Shown: in pieces, positions 1 to 8,784 of the stretch
Layout of the letters: each line of letters begins with the position of its first letter
How positions within the stretch are numbered: position 1 is the first letter of the stretch
Assembly (NCBI RefSeq): GCF_001613505.1
Contig: NZ_BDCM01000012.1
Coordinates: forward strand, 248,001 to 312,000
Source: Nocardia mikamii NBRC 108933
GTDB taxonomy: Bacteria > Actinomycetota > Actinomycetes > Mycobacteriales > Mycobacteriaceae
DNA length: 64,000 nucleotides
Reading direction: 5' to 3'
The notes under the pieces: model-generated
The model's input: only the letters and a program-made list of their open reading frames with translations
Told to the model about the DNA's origin: nothing
Databases searched by the model: none
Translations under genes and position numbers: made by a program

Positions 1-134
1 GCCTCGGCGAACTCCGGCGTCGTCTCCAGTACGAGAACCTCGCTCCCGGCCTTCGCGCATACCTCGGCGATTCCCGCACCCATGGTTCCGCCACCGATCA
101 CACCGATCAGCTTCACAGTCGTCTCTCCCACCAT
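1..134 (-). CDS. 3-hydroxyacyl-CoA (3-hydroxybutyryl-CoA) dehydrogenase, N-terminal part only
   Basis: The reverse strand encodes an N-terminus with the Rossmann dinucleotide motif GVIGGGTMGAGIAEV, typical of NAD(P)-dependent 3-hydroxyacyl-CoA dehydrogenases of the FadB2/Hbd type, which oxidise or reduce 3-hydroxyacyl-CoA in fatty-acid metabolism. The next stretch ends beta-strand 2 with an acidic residue (LVLET), as expected for NAD binding. An ATG at 134 and an in-frame GTG at 116 both lie upstream of the motif, so the exact start is uncertain. The gene runs off the left edge, so the catalytic domain is not visible. Confidence 0.8.
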   Translation of the reverse strand, partial: MVGETTVKLIGVIGGGTMGAGIAEVCAKAGSEVLVLETTPEFAE

Positions 135-223
135 CTCGGTTCCGAACACTTGCGCGCCCATTATCGCTGTTCGGGTAGTTGGAACAGGTTGCGGGCAAAC
201 TCCGGTCCCCACCGGGCGCTTCC

Positions 224-1432
224 TCACCGGCCGCGCCGCGCCGCCGGGCGATCGGCGATCCCACTGCTCGACCGGCTCGCGGCGGGCCGCCCCCGGCCCA
301 GCACGACGACACCCACCGCGGCGGTGGTGAAGGCGGCGCTGCACCACAACGCGGTGGCCGGGTGACCGGTGAGGTCGACCACCGGACCGGCGGCGGCCGG
401 GCCGAGCACAGCGCCCATATTCAACGCCGTGGTCGCCAGCGCGCCGGCGATGCGGGGAGCAACCGGTGTCGCGGTCCGCACGATCGTCGCGATCAGCGTC
501 GAACCGACGCCGAACGCGACCGCGCCCGCCACCACCGACATGACCACCACCCCGATCAGCACGTGCGCGGCCACCGCGGCGGCGAGCCAGATTCCCACGA
601 GGAGAACCGTTCCGGCGAGGACGATCCACCGCTGATGGCGGTCACTGTAACGACCGGTGACGGTCACGCCGAGAAACGAACCGGCACCGAAGAGGGCCAG
701 CACCACGGGAACCCACCCATTTCCGGCGACGGCGGTGGTGATGGTGCCCAGATAGGTGAATGCGGCGAACGTCGCGCCGTTGACCAGGAGTGCGGCCACG
801 ACGGCGATCAGGACCGGCCACTGCTTCAGCACCGACCATTCGCGCCGCATCGACGGGGCGGGCCCACTCGGCACATCGCCGTCCCGTACCCGCCGGCCCA
901 GCATCGTCCACACCGGCACGAGCGCCACCACGCTGAGGACGGCGACAGCCCAGAACGCCGAACGCCAGCCCCACACCTGACCCAGCACGGTGCCCGCGGG
1001 TACCCCGGCGATACAGGCCACCGTCACCCCGGAGACCACCACGGCGGTCGCGCGTCCGATCATCGCCGGACCGACCAGCCGCGGAAGGGCGGCCAGCACG
1101 ACCGCGAGGAATCCGGCATCGGCGATCGCCGCGACACCCCGCGTCGCCAGCAACGGCGCGAAACCGGTTGTGGTAGCGCCGATCACGTGAGCGACACAAA
1201 ACACCCCGAGAAACGCCGTGGCCGAATACCGAACCGGCACACGGCCCGCCGCCATCGCCATCGTCGGCGCTCCCACCACCATTCCCGCCGCGAACAGCGA
1301 GGTCAGCAGACCGGCGGCGCCGAGCGAGACGCCGAGATCGTCGGCGATCTGCCGCAGCAGTCCCGACACCATGAACTCCGATGTGCCCTGCGCGAAAACC
1401 GCGACAGCCAGCACGACAACCACAAGGGGCAT
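224..1432 (-). CDS. MFS drug exporter (Cmx/CmlA-like)
   Basis: A 402-aa membrane protein with about twelve hydrophobic segments. The opening residues (VFAQGTSEFMVSGLL) and the GMVVGAP motif resemble actinobacterial chloramphenicol and other DHA1-type proton/drug antiporters, which expel small hydrophobic compounds. I chose the ATG at 1432 because GGAG lies nine bases upstream and the first transmembrane helix begins at once; the open frame extends to 1552 but that extension is not hydrophobic. It lies about 260 bp downstream of the ECF42 sigma gene in the same direction, so co-transcription is possible but unproven. The substrate cannot be read from sequence. Confidence 0.88.
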   Translation of the reverse strand: MPLVVVVLAVAVFAQGTSEFMVSGLLRQIADDLGVSLGAAGLLTSLFAAGMVVGAPTMAMAAGRVPVRYSATAFLGVFCVAHVIGATTTGFAPLLATRGVAAIADAGFLAVVLAALPRLVGPAMIGRATAVVVSGVTVACIAGVPAGTVLGQVWGWRSAFWAVAVLSVVALVPVWTMLGRRVRDGDVPSGPAPSMRREWSVLKQWPVLIAVVAALLVNGATFAAFTYLGTITTAVAGNGWVPVVLALFGAGSFLGVTVTGRYSDRHQRWIVLAGTVLLVGIWLAAAVAAHVLIGVVVMSVVAGAVAFGVGSTLIATIVRTATPVAPRIAGALATTALNMGAVLGPAAAGPVVDLTGHPATALWCSAAFTTAAVGVVVLGRGRPAASRSSSGIADRPAARRGR

Positions 1433-1689
1433 GAGTATGTACTCCAGGAGACAGGGCGCCGCATACGGCGCCCAGGGAAGGAAACCGGCCTCATCGGGCG
1501 CTGCGAGATACGCCAACCACACCGGTCGCTCAGCGATCGGCGGGAACCCCACTCACAACGCCGCCCGGCCCACAGGCCGAGCGGCTACCGTTCGGATGCC
1601 TCCGGAGAACTCACACCCCCACCCTAACAACGCGTATCGGCGGGGAAGACCGCGCCTCCGAAAGCCGCAGGGGCCCGGACACACTCGGC

Positions 1690-2988
1690 TCAGTCCAGCC
1701 GGGCCGCACGGTCGCGCAACAACGCTTGTTCGGCAGCGTTGGCGGTGAGATCGGCGGCGCGCAGGTAGGCGGCGCGAGCGTCGGCCGGGCGGTCCAGCTG
1801 CGTGAGGAAGTGCGCGCGAACGGCGTGTAGCAGGTGATAGGAATCGAGCGCGCCGGTCGCGGCCACCGCGTCGACGAGATCGAGGCCCGCGGCCGGGCCG
1901 TGCACCATGGCCACCGCGACGGCGCGGTTCACCTCGACGACCGGCGACGGAAAGCGTTCGGCGAGAACGGCATACAGGCCGGCGATACGTCGCCAATCGG
2001 TGTCGTCCGAGGTGGCGGCCATGGCGTGCGCGGCGGCGATGGCCCCTTGCAGGGCGTAGCGACCGGGCGGAACACCGCGACGCACGGCCAGGTTGTGCGC
2101 CCGGCCGAGGGCGGCGAAGCCGCGGCGGATGGACAGTTGATCCCAGCGGCTGCGGTCCTGATCGGGAAGCAGGACAAGCTGTTTCGTCGCGTCGCTGCGT
2201 GCGCCGGTGCGGGAGGCCTGCAATTCCAGCAGGGCCGCGAGGCCGAACACTTCCGGTTCCCGGGGCATCAGCCCGGCTAGGATTCGCGCCAAACGCAGTG
2301 CGTCGTCGCACAGTTCGGCGCGCACCCAGTTCTCGCCGGAGGTGGCCGCATACCCCTCGTTGAAGATCAGGTAGACGACCTCCAGCACGGACTCCAGTCG
2401 CTCGGCCAGCTGCGGGCCCGACGGAACCTCGTAGGGCACCTTCTTCTCGGCGATGGCCCGTTTGGCGCGCACGATCCGTTGGGCCACCGTGGTTTCCGGC
2501 ACGAGATACGCGCGCGCGATCTCGTCGGTCGTGAGGCCGCCGACCATGCGCAGCGTCAACGCCACCCGAGCGGGCTGCGACAACACCGGATGGCAGGCGG
2601 TGAACACCATGCGCAGCAGGTCGTCCTCGATATCGTCCGTCTCCGGTTGCGCGCCGGTGTGTTCGGTGAGCAGGTCGTGCCCGAGCATCGGCAGTTTCCG
2701 GGCGAAGGTGGCGTCGCGGCGGATCCGGTCGATGGCACGGTGTTTCGCGGTGAGCATCAGCCAGCCGCCCGGATTCGGCGGAATCCCGTCGCGCGGCCAC
2801 TGTTCCAGGGCGGCCAGGTGCGCGTCCTGTGCGAACTCTTCGGCGGTGGCGATATCACCGACCAGCCGGGTGAGTCCGGCCACCAGTTTCGGCCATTCGA
2901 TGCGCCAGGCCGCCTCCACGGCCCGAGCCGCCGGTGAGCGGCCGTCGGCACCTGCGTGCGGACGGCCACTCACCTCGGGTAACGACAT
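1690..2988 (-). CDS. ECF sigma factor, ECF42 type with C-terminal TPR-like domain
   Basis: A 432-aa protein with a sigma-70 region 2 (about residues 25-95) and a region 4 helix-turn-helix (about 120-180, around LTTDEIARAY and TTVAQRIVRAKRAI). A helical C-terminal half of about 240 residues follows, rich in alanine and leucine and TPR-like. That long extension is the hallmark of group ECF42, which has no classical anti-sigma factor and sits beside DGPF/YCII proteins. Here the DGPF gene ends only four bases upstream, so the two are almost certainly co-transcribed. The ATG at 2988 fits this tight junction; the longer frame to 3069 would run into the DGPF gene. It is presumed to direct transcription of its own operon. 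Confidence 0.9.
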   Translation of the reverse strand: MSLPEVSGRPHAGADGRSPAARAVEAAWRIEWPKLVAGLTRLVGDIATAEEFAQDAHLAALEQWPRDGIPPNPGGWLMLTAKHRAIDRIRRDATFARKLPMLGHDLLTEHTGAQPETDDIEDDLLRMVFTACHPVLSQPARVALTLRMVGGLTTDEIARAYLVPETTVAQRIVRAKRAIAEKKVPYEVPSGPQLAERLESVLEVVYLIFNEGYAATSGENWVRAELCDDALRLARILAGLMPREPEVFGLAALLELQASRTGARSDATKQLVLLPDQDRSRWDQLSIRRGFAALGRAHNLAVRRGVPPGRYALQGAIAAAHAMAATSDDTDWRRIAGLYAVLAERFPSPVVEVNRAVAVAMVHGPAAGLDLVDAVAATGALDSYHLLHAVRAHFLTQLDRPADARAAYLRAADLTANAAEQALLRDRAARLD

Positions 2989-2992
2989 AGCG

Positions 2993-3349
2993 TCAAGCCT
3001 GGTCGTCGAGCTGGCGAATCTCCAGTTCGATATCCCATTCCGGCCCGTGCAGCCGCAGAAATCGCGCACCCCATTCCGTCGCCTCGTCCTGCGAGCGGGT
3101 CTGCAGCAGGCAGTATCCGCCGATGACCTCCTTGGACTCGCTGAACGGGCCGTCGAGCAGGGTCTGTTTGCCGCCGGTCTGGCGAACCCGCACGCCCTCG
3201 TCGACCGGTCGCAGTCCCGCCGTGTCGAGCAGCACGCCGGCCTTGGTCATCTCCTCGAGCAATGTGCCCATCTCCTCGGCCATGGCGGGGTCGGGACCCT
3301 GCACCGACGCGGCCGCGGGATCGAGACGGATCAGCATCAGATAACGCAT
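2993..3349 (-). CDS. DGPF/YCII-family protein, partner of ECF42 sigma factor
   Basis: A 118-aa cytoplasmic protein of the YCII-related (ferredoxin-like) fold, carrying the signature LLDGPFSESKE at about residues 64-74. Proteins of this family sit next to ECF42 sigma factors in many actinobacteria and are thought to act with them, though their biochemical role is not settled. The ATG at 3349 is preceded by a strong AAGGA site. The gene starts 14 bases after the RibD-like gene and stops four bases before the sigma factor, making it the middle gene of a three-gene operon. Confidence 0.9.
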   Translation of the reverse strand: MRYLMLIRLDPAAASVQGPDPAMAEEMGTLLEEMTKAGVLLDTAGLRPVDEGVRVRQTGGKQTLLDGPFSESKEVIGGYCLLQTRSQDEATEWGARFLRLHGPEWDIELEIRQLDDQA

Positions 3350-3363
3350 ATCCGCATCCTTCC

Positions 3364-3933
3364 TCATCGCACTTGGTAGCGGAGATACACCGCGCCCGAA
3401 CCGAATGCCTTCGACTCCAGCAGGTCGAGATCCAGTTTCGCCTTGTCGTGAAACACCGGGATGCCCGAGCCGAGCGTGACCGGATGGACGACGATGCGGA
3501 ACTCGTCGACGAGACCCATATCGATGAACGAATGCACCAGCTTCGGACTGGCGTAGATCGCGATCACGCCGCCCTCCTCGCGCTTCAGCGCCTCGATCTG
3601 CGCGGCGACGTCGCTGCTGATCAGCCGGGTGTTGTTCCACTCCGCGGACTCCAGCGTGGTGGAACAGACGATCTTGTCCACGGCGTTGACCCATTCGGCG
3701 TGCCGGCGCTCACCCGGGGAACTTTCGGCGTTCGGCTGCTGCGACCAGTGCCCGAACATCCCCAGGTAGGTTTCGCGGCCATAGATCGCGGTGTCGAAGT
3801 CGGCCTGGATGTGCTCGGCGTAGGCCTGCAGTTCGTCGTCGTAGGCGCGGAACGTGAACTCGAATCCCAGATCTTGTCCGGAGGAGGCATAACCGTCCAG
3901 GGTCATGTGTTCGAAAGCCACCAGTGTGCGCAT
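3364..3933 (-). CDS. RibD C-terminal domain / dihydrofolate reductase-like protein
   Basis: A 189-aa protein with the fold of the RibD reductase domain and bacterial DHFR-like proteins. It opens with strand MRTLVAFEHMTLDGYAS, and its C-terminal part contains the substrate-loop pattern FRIVVHPVTLGSGIPVF typical of this family. Such proteins are usually NADPH-dependent reductases of unknown substrate. It is the first gene of the operon with the DGPF protein and the ECF42 sigma factor. A Shine-Dalgarno GGAAGGA stands before the ATG. A candidate ECF42-type promoter lies about 50 bp upstream, suggesting the operon is switched on by its own sigma factor. Confidence 0.9.
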   Translation of the reverse strand: MRTLVAFEHMTLDGYASSGQDLGFEFTFRAYDDELQAYAEHIQADFDTAIYGRETYLGMFGHWSQQPNAESSPGERRHAEWVNAVDKIVCSTTLESAEWNNTRLISSDVAAQIEALKREEGGVIAIYASPKLVHSFIDMGLVDEFRIVVHPVTLGSGIPVFHDKAKLDLDLLESKAFGSGAVYLRYQVR

Positions 3934-3981
3934 GGTTCTGTCCTTCCAGGGTGGGCTGCCTCTCAGCCCCTCACCTACCCC

Positions 3982-4008
3982 TCGAACGGGGCACCCCCGG
4001 AATCGACA
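3982..4008 (-). promoter_or_regulatory. Candidate ECF42-type promoter of the RibD-DGPF-sigma operon
   Basis: On the reverse strand TGTCGA (4008-4003) is followed after 18 bases by CGA (3984-3982), about 50 bp before the RibD-like start. As I recall, ECF42 target promoters carry a TGTCGA -35 element with a short CGA-containing -10 element, so the match and position fit autoregulation. The elements are short and no expression data are available. Confidence 0.45.
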
Positions 4009-4025
4009 TCACCCGAAAAAAAGTT

Positions 4026-4865
4026 TCACCGCTTGCGGCCCACCGCGGCGTACCCGGCGGCCGGGGGCGCTGACGCGGCGGTGTCCAGAGCGCTGACACC
4101 CTCGGGCAAGTCCGGGGTCACCCCTCCGGCGTGCCAATCGTCGATCGCCACGATGCCGGGCTCGATCAGGTCCATATCCCGGAAGAATCGCGCGACGCCG
4201 GCGTAGGAACGAGCTTCCATCTCGATCCCGCTCTGGCGATAGGCCGCGACCGTGCCCTCGACCATGGCCGGATCGAAGTCGGGGCTCAGGTGTGTCATCA
4301 CCAGAAACGATCCGGGGGCCAGCGGCGCCAGCAGGGTATCGATGATGTCGTACACCCCGTCTCCCGGTACGAAGTGACACAGCGCTATCAGACTCAGCGC
4401 CACCGGCTTCGAAAAGTCCAGTGTCGCTTCCACTTCGGGCGCGGACAGAATCCTGGCCGGATCGTGTACATCCGCCTCGACGTATCGGGTGACACCCTCC
4501 GGAGTCCCGGTCAGCAGTGCCCGCGCGTGGGCCAGCACGATCGGATCGTTGTCGACGTACACCACCCGCGCATCGGGTGCCGCCTCCTGTGCGACCTGAT
4601 GCAGGTTCGGCTCGGTCGGGATTCCGGTGCCGATGTCGAGAAACTGACGGACGCCGAGGTCGGCACTCAGATGCCGGACCGCGCGCACCATGAACGACCG
4701 ATTACCTCGTGCCACCGTCCGCACCGACGGAATCGCCTGCTCGATCGCTGCCGCCGCCACCCGATCGGCCTCGTAATTGTCACGTCCACCGAGGTAGTAG
4801 TCGTAGATGCGGGCACTGTGCGCCCGGTCCTGTCCGAGATCCACCACACCGCCGTCGTCGGCCAC
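4026..4865 (-). CDS. SAM-dependent methyltransferase, PF04672 family
   Basis: A 279-aa protein of the actinobacterial S-adenosylmethionine methyltransferase family formerly called DUF574. Its hallmarks are the N-terminal ARIYDYYLGGRDNYEAD stretch (about residues 18-34) and the SAM-binding glycine loop FLDIGTGIPTEPN (about 75-87). The acidic end of strand 2 (VYVDNDP) follows. The family is abundant in streptomycetes and nocardiae, often in many copies, and its substrates are unknown. It is a single-gene unit; a run of seven T residues just after the stop on the coding strand may help end transcription, but no convincing hairpin precedes it. Confidence 0.9.
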   Translation of the reverse strand: MADDGGVVDLGQDRAHSARIYDYYLGGRDNYEADRVAAAAIEQAIPSVRTVARGNRSFMVRAVRHLSADLGVRQFLDIGTGIPTEPNLHQVAQEAAPDARVVYVDNDPIVLAHARALLTGTPEGVTRYVEADVHDPARILSAPEVEATLDFSKPVALSLIALCHFVPGDGVYDIIDTLLAPLAPGSFLVMTHLSPDFDPAMVEGTVAAYRQSGIEMEARSYAGVARFFRDMDLIEPGIVAIDDWHAGGVTPDLPEGVSALDTAASAPPAAGYAAVGRKR

Positions 4866-4964
4866 GACCCGCTCCTCTCCACTTGTGTTGTCGCAGAGGA
4901 GTTAACCACTGCACGCCGCGCGCACACCACGGCGTCGAAGGCAGCTGGATGGCTCCGGGAGCGC

Positions 4965-6311
4965 CTACGGCCCCGCGACCGGGCTGAGGCAGCTGGCCGG
5001 CGGGTCGACGAAGATACACAGGGCCGGGGCGCGGGTGGGACGGTAGCCGCCGGGGACGCCACCGGCGGCGACGATCTGCGCGTAGGTGCCGACGGCGTCG
5101 GTGGGGCGACGGGTGAGCGACGGATCGGTGCGGACGTCGACGGTGTAGAGGCCGAAACGCGGTGTGTAGCTGCCCCATTCGTAGTTGTCGGTGAGGCTCC
5201 AGTAGTTGTAGCCCATCACGTTCATACCGTCGGCCTTGGCGCGCTGCAGCCAGTAGACGGTGTCGCGGAGGTGATCGCTGCGGGTGTAGCCGTCGCCGCG
5301 GGGCAGACCGTTCTCGGTGGGCATCCCGTTCTCGACGATATACAGCGGCTTACCGGGGAACCGGCGCGAATAGTGCTGCAACGCGTAGTAGATGCCCTCG
5401 GTGCGCAGCGGCATGTCCCAGATGCGCGGGCCGGGCAGATTCGGCAGCGACGAGCCGGTGGCCCGGCCGATCGCACTGTACAGCGACTGCGCCGGGTCGA
5501 ATCCGAAGTAGTAGTCGACGCCCACGTAGTCGAGGCGGGCGCCGATCCGGTCCATCAACTCACCGTTGACCTGATCCTCCGCGCCCGCGACGTATCCGAC
5601 GTTGGCGGTGACCTGAGCTCCGGGCTGCTTCTGATGGATGTAGTCGTAGCTGGCGTTGTGCACGTCGACGACCCCGGTCAGCATGGTACTGGCGTCGGCG
5701 CCGGCCTCGCGAACCTCGTTCTGGATGTAGGCGACAGGTTCGTTCACTGTGACCCACAACGGGTTCCGCGAGGAATAGCGGTCCACGACGGCACGCATGT
5801 CGGCCAGCCAATCGCCCACCATGCCCGGATTGCGCCAGCCGCCCCGGTCTGCCTCCCAGCCCGGATACACCCAGTGATCGAGGGTGATCATCGGCCGCAT
5901 CCCGGCGCGCACGATGCTGTCGACCACCGAATCGTAGAAGCGGAACGCGTTCTCGTCCCACTTCCCGGGCTCGGGTTGCAGCCGCGCCCACTCGATCCCG
6001 ACCCGGAACACCCGCATTCCCATATCGGCGGCCAGCCGGATGTCGGAGTCGTAGCGATCGGCGAAGTCGACCGAATCCCGCAGTGGTTCGTACCCGGGGT
6101 TGTGCGCGATGTAACGAGTCCAGTTGCTGTCGGGCGTTCGGCCTTCGGACTGGAAGCCCGAACTCGCCACACCCCAGAGGAATCCGGAGTCCAGCGAAGC
6201 GAGCCCCGCGGCCCGCATCGGTGGGCCGGCCAGGGCCGGAGTGCCGCTCAGCAACACCGACGCAACAGCGACGAACACGGCCGAGACATTGCGCAGAAAC
6301 CGGGATCGCAT
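4965..6311 (-). CDS. Secreted glycoside hydrolase family 1 enzyme (beta-glucosidase-like)
   Basis: A 448-aa protein with a Sec signal peptide (about residues 1-29, ending ALAG) and a GH1 TIM barrel. The acid/base glutamate is in TVNEP (E191) and the nucleophile in YIVENG (E327). The WSLTDNYEW aglycone-binding motif lies near residue 365. GH1 enzymes hydrolyse beta-linked glycosides with retention, and the signal peptide places this one outside the membrane, which is unusual since most bacterial GH1 enzymes are cytoplasmic. The ATG at 6311 is used; a TTG at 6314 is also possible. No transporter or regulator adjoins it, so its natural glycoside is unknown. Confidence 0.88.
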   Translation of the reverse strand: MRSRFLRNVSAVFVAVASVLLSGTPALAGPPMRAAGLASLDSGFLWGVASSGFQSEGRTPDSNWTRYIAHNPGYEPLRDSVDFADRYDSDIRLAADMGMRVFRVGIEWARLQPEPGKWDENAFRFYDSVVDSIVRAGMRPMITLDHWVYPGWEADRGGWRNPGMVGDWLADMRAVVDRYSSRNPLWVTVNEPVAYIQNEVREAGADASTMLTGVVDVHNASYDYIHQKQPGAQVTANVGYVAGAEDQVNGELMDRIGARLDYVGVDYYFGFDPAQSLYSAIGRATGSSLPNLPGPRIWDMPLRTEGIYYALQHYSRRFPGKPLYIVENGMPTENGLPRGDGYTRSDHLRDTVYWLQRAKADGMNVMGYNYWSLTDNYEWGSYTPRFGLYTVDVRTDPSLTRRPTDAVGTYAQIVAAGGVPGGYRPTRAPALCIFVDPPASCLSPVAGP

Positions 6312-6472
6312 CAAGCCAGGGTAACGAATGGACCCGCTCCTCGCTGGTGATCGGTCACCACTACGTCACCGTCGCAATGGGATCCGTCGCGGCACCAGCG
6401 ACCCGCGAGCATCGCAGCCTCCGACGGGTCGCATCGCACCGGACGACGGACAGCCGCCCGGCTCTGCGCTGG

Positions 6473-7366
6473 TCAGATCGTTTTCTCCCGCAGTCGGTCC
6501 GCGACCCACATGTCGATCTCCCGGAGAGCGGCGGTGGCCATGCCGGTCGGGCGGAAGGTGAAGGCGTGGGTGGATTCGGGATAGACGCGGACGTCGACAT
6601 CGTTTCCCGCCACGGCGAGTCGGGCGGCCAGCGCCAGATTGTCTTCGAGGAGGATGTCGCGTTGCCCTACCACCAGCAGGGCCGGCGGTAGGTCGGCGAG
6701 GTTGCCGTAGAGGGGAGAGATGTCGGGGTCGGTGCGGTCCGCGACGTGCCCGGCGTAGGCCTCGATGAAGTACTCGTCGGCGTACAGCCGGCCACCGGGA
6801 GATCGCCCGCTCAGGTCGTAGGCGCCGTACTGCAGGACGGCGCCGGCGAACCGATCGGCCAGGCCTCGATCTCGCAGACGCGGCAGGGTGGTCAGGGCCA
6901 GGGTGGCTCCCGCCGATGCCCCGCCCACGACGAATGCCGATGTGCCGAACAACGATTGCGCACACTCCACCAGCCACACCGCCGCGGTTTCGCAATCGTC
7001 GGGTGCCGCGGGCCAAGGATCCTCGGGTGCCAGTCGATAGTCGACGCTCACCACCGCCACTGCGAGAGCGTCGGCCAGCACCGCATTGCGCGCATCACCA
7101 CTGGCCGCCGAACCGATATAGAACCCGCCCGCGTGAATATCGAGATAGACGCCCCGCATCTCGGTCTCCCGGGGAACGGTGACCCGCACAGGAACTCGAC
7201 GACCGCCGGCTTCGGCCATCTGCTGGACGGCCCGGGGACCCGACGGCGGCCGGGACGCGGCCTGCCTCGCCCGGACCCACCGGCCGACCTGCGGGCACTG
7301 CGCGCCGGTGACGACCCCACGGTGGGCGGGCGCGGCGCCCGGTCCGGCAGACTGGGCGGATGGCAC
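6473..7366 (-). CDS. Alpha/beta-hydrolase, hormone-sensitive-lipase-like esterase
   Basis: A family IV esterase of up to 297 aa. Visible features are the oxyanion segment DIHAGGFYIG (a variant of HGGG), the nucleophile elbow GGASAGAT, the acid in VGQRDILLED and the catalytic His in ESTHAFTF. It should cleave short acyl esters in the cytoplasm; no signal peptide is evident. The start is uncertain: a GTG at 7366 would overlap the divergent mug start by seven bases, and an ATG at 7219 would give 248 aa. The open frame to 7441 lies inside mug and is unlikely to be used. The gene is divergent from mug, so the two starts must share a very compact control region. Confidence 0.8.
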   Translation of the reverse strand: MPSAQSAGPGAAPAHRGVVTGAQCPQVGRWVRARQAASRPPSGPRAVQQMAEAGGRRVPVRVTVPRETEMRGVYLDIHAGGFYIGSAASGDARNAVLADALAVAVVSVDYRLAPEDPWPAAPDDCETAAVWLVECAQSLFGTSAFVVGGASAGATLALTTLPRLRDRGLADRFAGAVLQYGAYDLSGRSPGGRLYADEYFIEAYAGHVADRTDPDISPLYGNLADLPPALLVVGQRDILLEDNLALAARLAVAGNDVDVRVYPESTHAFTFRPTGMATAALREIDMWVADRLREKTI

Positions 7367-7923
7367 ATTCCGCCGCGTACCGCCCCACCCCGGCGGATCT
7401 GGCCGCCGCGAAGGACCGGACCATTCCCGATCTGGTGGCACCCGATCTGCGGGTGCTGTTCTGCGGGATCAATCCGGGCCTGTGGTCGGGCGCGACCGGC
7501 CACCATTTCGCGCGGCCCGGAAACCGCTTCTGGCCCGCGCTGTTCCGGTCCGGCTTCACTCCCCGCCTGTTCCGTCCCGATGAGCAGAAGGAACTGCTCG
7601 CCCTCGGGCTCGGCATCACCAACGTCGCCGCGCGAACGACGGCGAAGGCCGACGAGCTGACCGCGGCGGAATTGCGCGACGGCGGCCGGGCGCTAGCCGA
7701 GCGAGTCCGGCACTACCGACCCCGTGTCCTTGCCGTCCTCGGTCTGGGCGCCTACCGCACCGCCTTCGGCCGGCCGCGCACCACCGTCGGACGCCAGGCC
7801 GAAACCCTCGGCGCCACCGAAATCTGGGTGCTACCCAACCCGAGCGGCCTCAACGCCCACTACACCCTCGACGCCCTGGCCGCCGAATTCCGCATACTGC
7901 GGGAAGCGACGGAACCCGGCTGA
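7360..7923 (+). CDS. mug: G/U mismatch-specific DNA glycosylase (Mug/TDG family)
   Basis: A 187-aa enzyme of the Mug/TDG branch of uracil-DNA glycosylases. The catalytic motif GINPG is at residues 36-40, and the second conserved motif, NPSGLN near residue 160, inserts into the DNA helix at the mismatch. The family removes uracil or ethenocytosine opposite guanine, starting base-excision repair. Length and motif spacing match E. coli Mug. The ATG at 7360 has no clear Shine-Dalgarno site and nearly abuts the divergent esterase gene, so it may be translated from a very short leader. Confidence 0.93.
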   Translation: MAHSAAYRPTPADLAAAKDRTIPDLVAPDLRVLFCGINPGLWSGATGHHFARPGNRFWPALFRSGFTPRLFRPDEQKELLALGLGITNVAARTTAKADELTAAELRDGGRALAERVRHYRPRVLAVLGLGAYRTAFGRPRTTVGRQAETLGATEIWVLPNPSGLNAHYTLDALAAEFRILREATEPG

Positions 7924-8115
7924 CGGCCGACGAAGACCGCTGTCATCCGATCCGAACGACCCGTGCCCATCCGGGCGGCCGGGCCGGTGCGGTGCGGACG
8001 ACGAGGTGTAGAAAGACGGTCTACTGCAGTGCTTTTCGCGTTCTCCGGTCTCGATTATGGTGGGCGGTACGGCGAACTCGCGTATCCGCAGCCACAAGGG
8101 AATTCGGGAATCTGC

Positions 8116-8646
8116 TCAGAAGACGAATCCACGCAGAGCCAGGAACCGCAGACCGCCGACCGCGCCCGTGACGGTGAGGACGGCGATCGCCTGAGCGAGG
8201 TCGCCGAGGCCGGGCGCCCAGAAACGGAGACCCGCGAGCGCGGCCGTGCTGATCACCACACCGAGGAACGCGAGGCCGCCGCCTTCCCATTGCGCGGTGA
8301 ACCAGCCGATGCGCCCGGCCGCCCGGAAGGTGAGCCGGCGGTGCAGCTCGTTCGCGATCGCCGTACTGACCAGCGAGCCCACGATATTCGCGACGAGCGG
8401 TCCGACCCCGCTCATGACCACGAACAGCAGCGCGTAGGCGATATTGCTCGCCCCACCGACCAGCGCGAAACGGATCAACTGGGCGAAGGCGTGATCACTG
8501 CGCAGATACCGCCGGGCGCGGTCGAACCACTGCGAGCGCAGCATCGGCGGGAGTCCGATACCGAGAGCCGGATCGAAACGACCGGCGAGCGTCGTGTCCC
8601 ACACGGCATTCCGGGCTCCGACCGTGGCGAGTGCTCCGCTGTTCAT
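8116..8646 (-). CDS. GtrA-like membrane protein
   Basis: A 176-aa protein with about four transmembrane helices in the last 130 residues and a soluble N-terminal lead of about 45 residues. The first helix (QLIRFALVGGASNIAYALLF) and the ANELHRRLTF loop match the GtrA family, whose members are thought to help flip or carry polyprenyl-linked sugars for cell-wall glycan decoration. The ATG at 8646 has GGAAGAGAG upstream. It is divergent from the MATE transporter gene and convergent with mug. No glycosyltransferase adjoins it, so the sugar substrate is unknown. Confidence 0.8.
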   Translation of the reverse strand: MNSGALATVGARNAVWDTTLAGRFDPALGIGLPPMLRSQWFDRARRYLRSDHAFAQLIRFALVGGASNIAYALLFVVMSGVGPLVANIVGSLVSTAIANELHRRLTFRAAGRIGWFTAQWEGGGLAFLGVVISTAALAGLRFWAPGLGDLAQAIAVLTVTGAVGGLRFLALRGFVF

Positions 8647-8745
8647 GGAAAGAACTCTCTTCCACGCCACTGTCACCGGACTGACGCAGCGCTGACACGG
8701 TCCTTACACGGGCTCCGACGCGTGTAACTGGAGTTTTTCGCACCA

Positions 8746-8775
8746 TTGGAAGAGCTTGGGCGGGAGCACTATTAG
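8746..8775 (+). promoter_or_regulatory. Candidate promoter of the MATE gene, near-leaderless
   Basis: TTGGAA (8746-8751) is followed after 18 bases by TATTAG (8770-8775), resembling a primary sigma promoter. The ATG of the transporter lies only nine bases past the -10 box, so the transcript would have almost no leader. This agrees with the lack of a Shine-Dalgarno site before that ATG. Leaderless mRNAs are common in actinobacteria. Confidence 0.5.
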
Positions 8776-8784
8776 AGTCCCTCC

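Noticed and set aside
179-1627. A 482-aa forward open frame rich in Arg, His and Gly
   Set aside because: Antisense shadow of the MFS exporter at 224-1432.
4010-4030. T run after the methyltransferase stop as an intrinsic terminator
   Set aside because: Seven T residues are present on the coding strand, but the upstream bases form only a four-pair stem with poor geometry.
4131-6350. A 739-aa forward open frame
   Set aside because: It spans the opposite strand of both the methyltransferase and the GH1 gene; a real gene would not follow two well-supported genes so closely in antisense.
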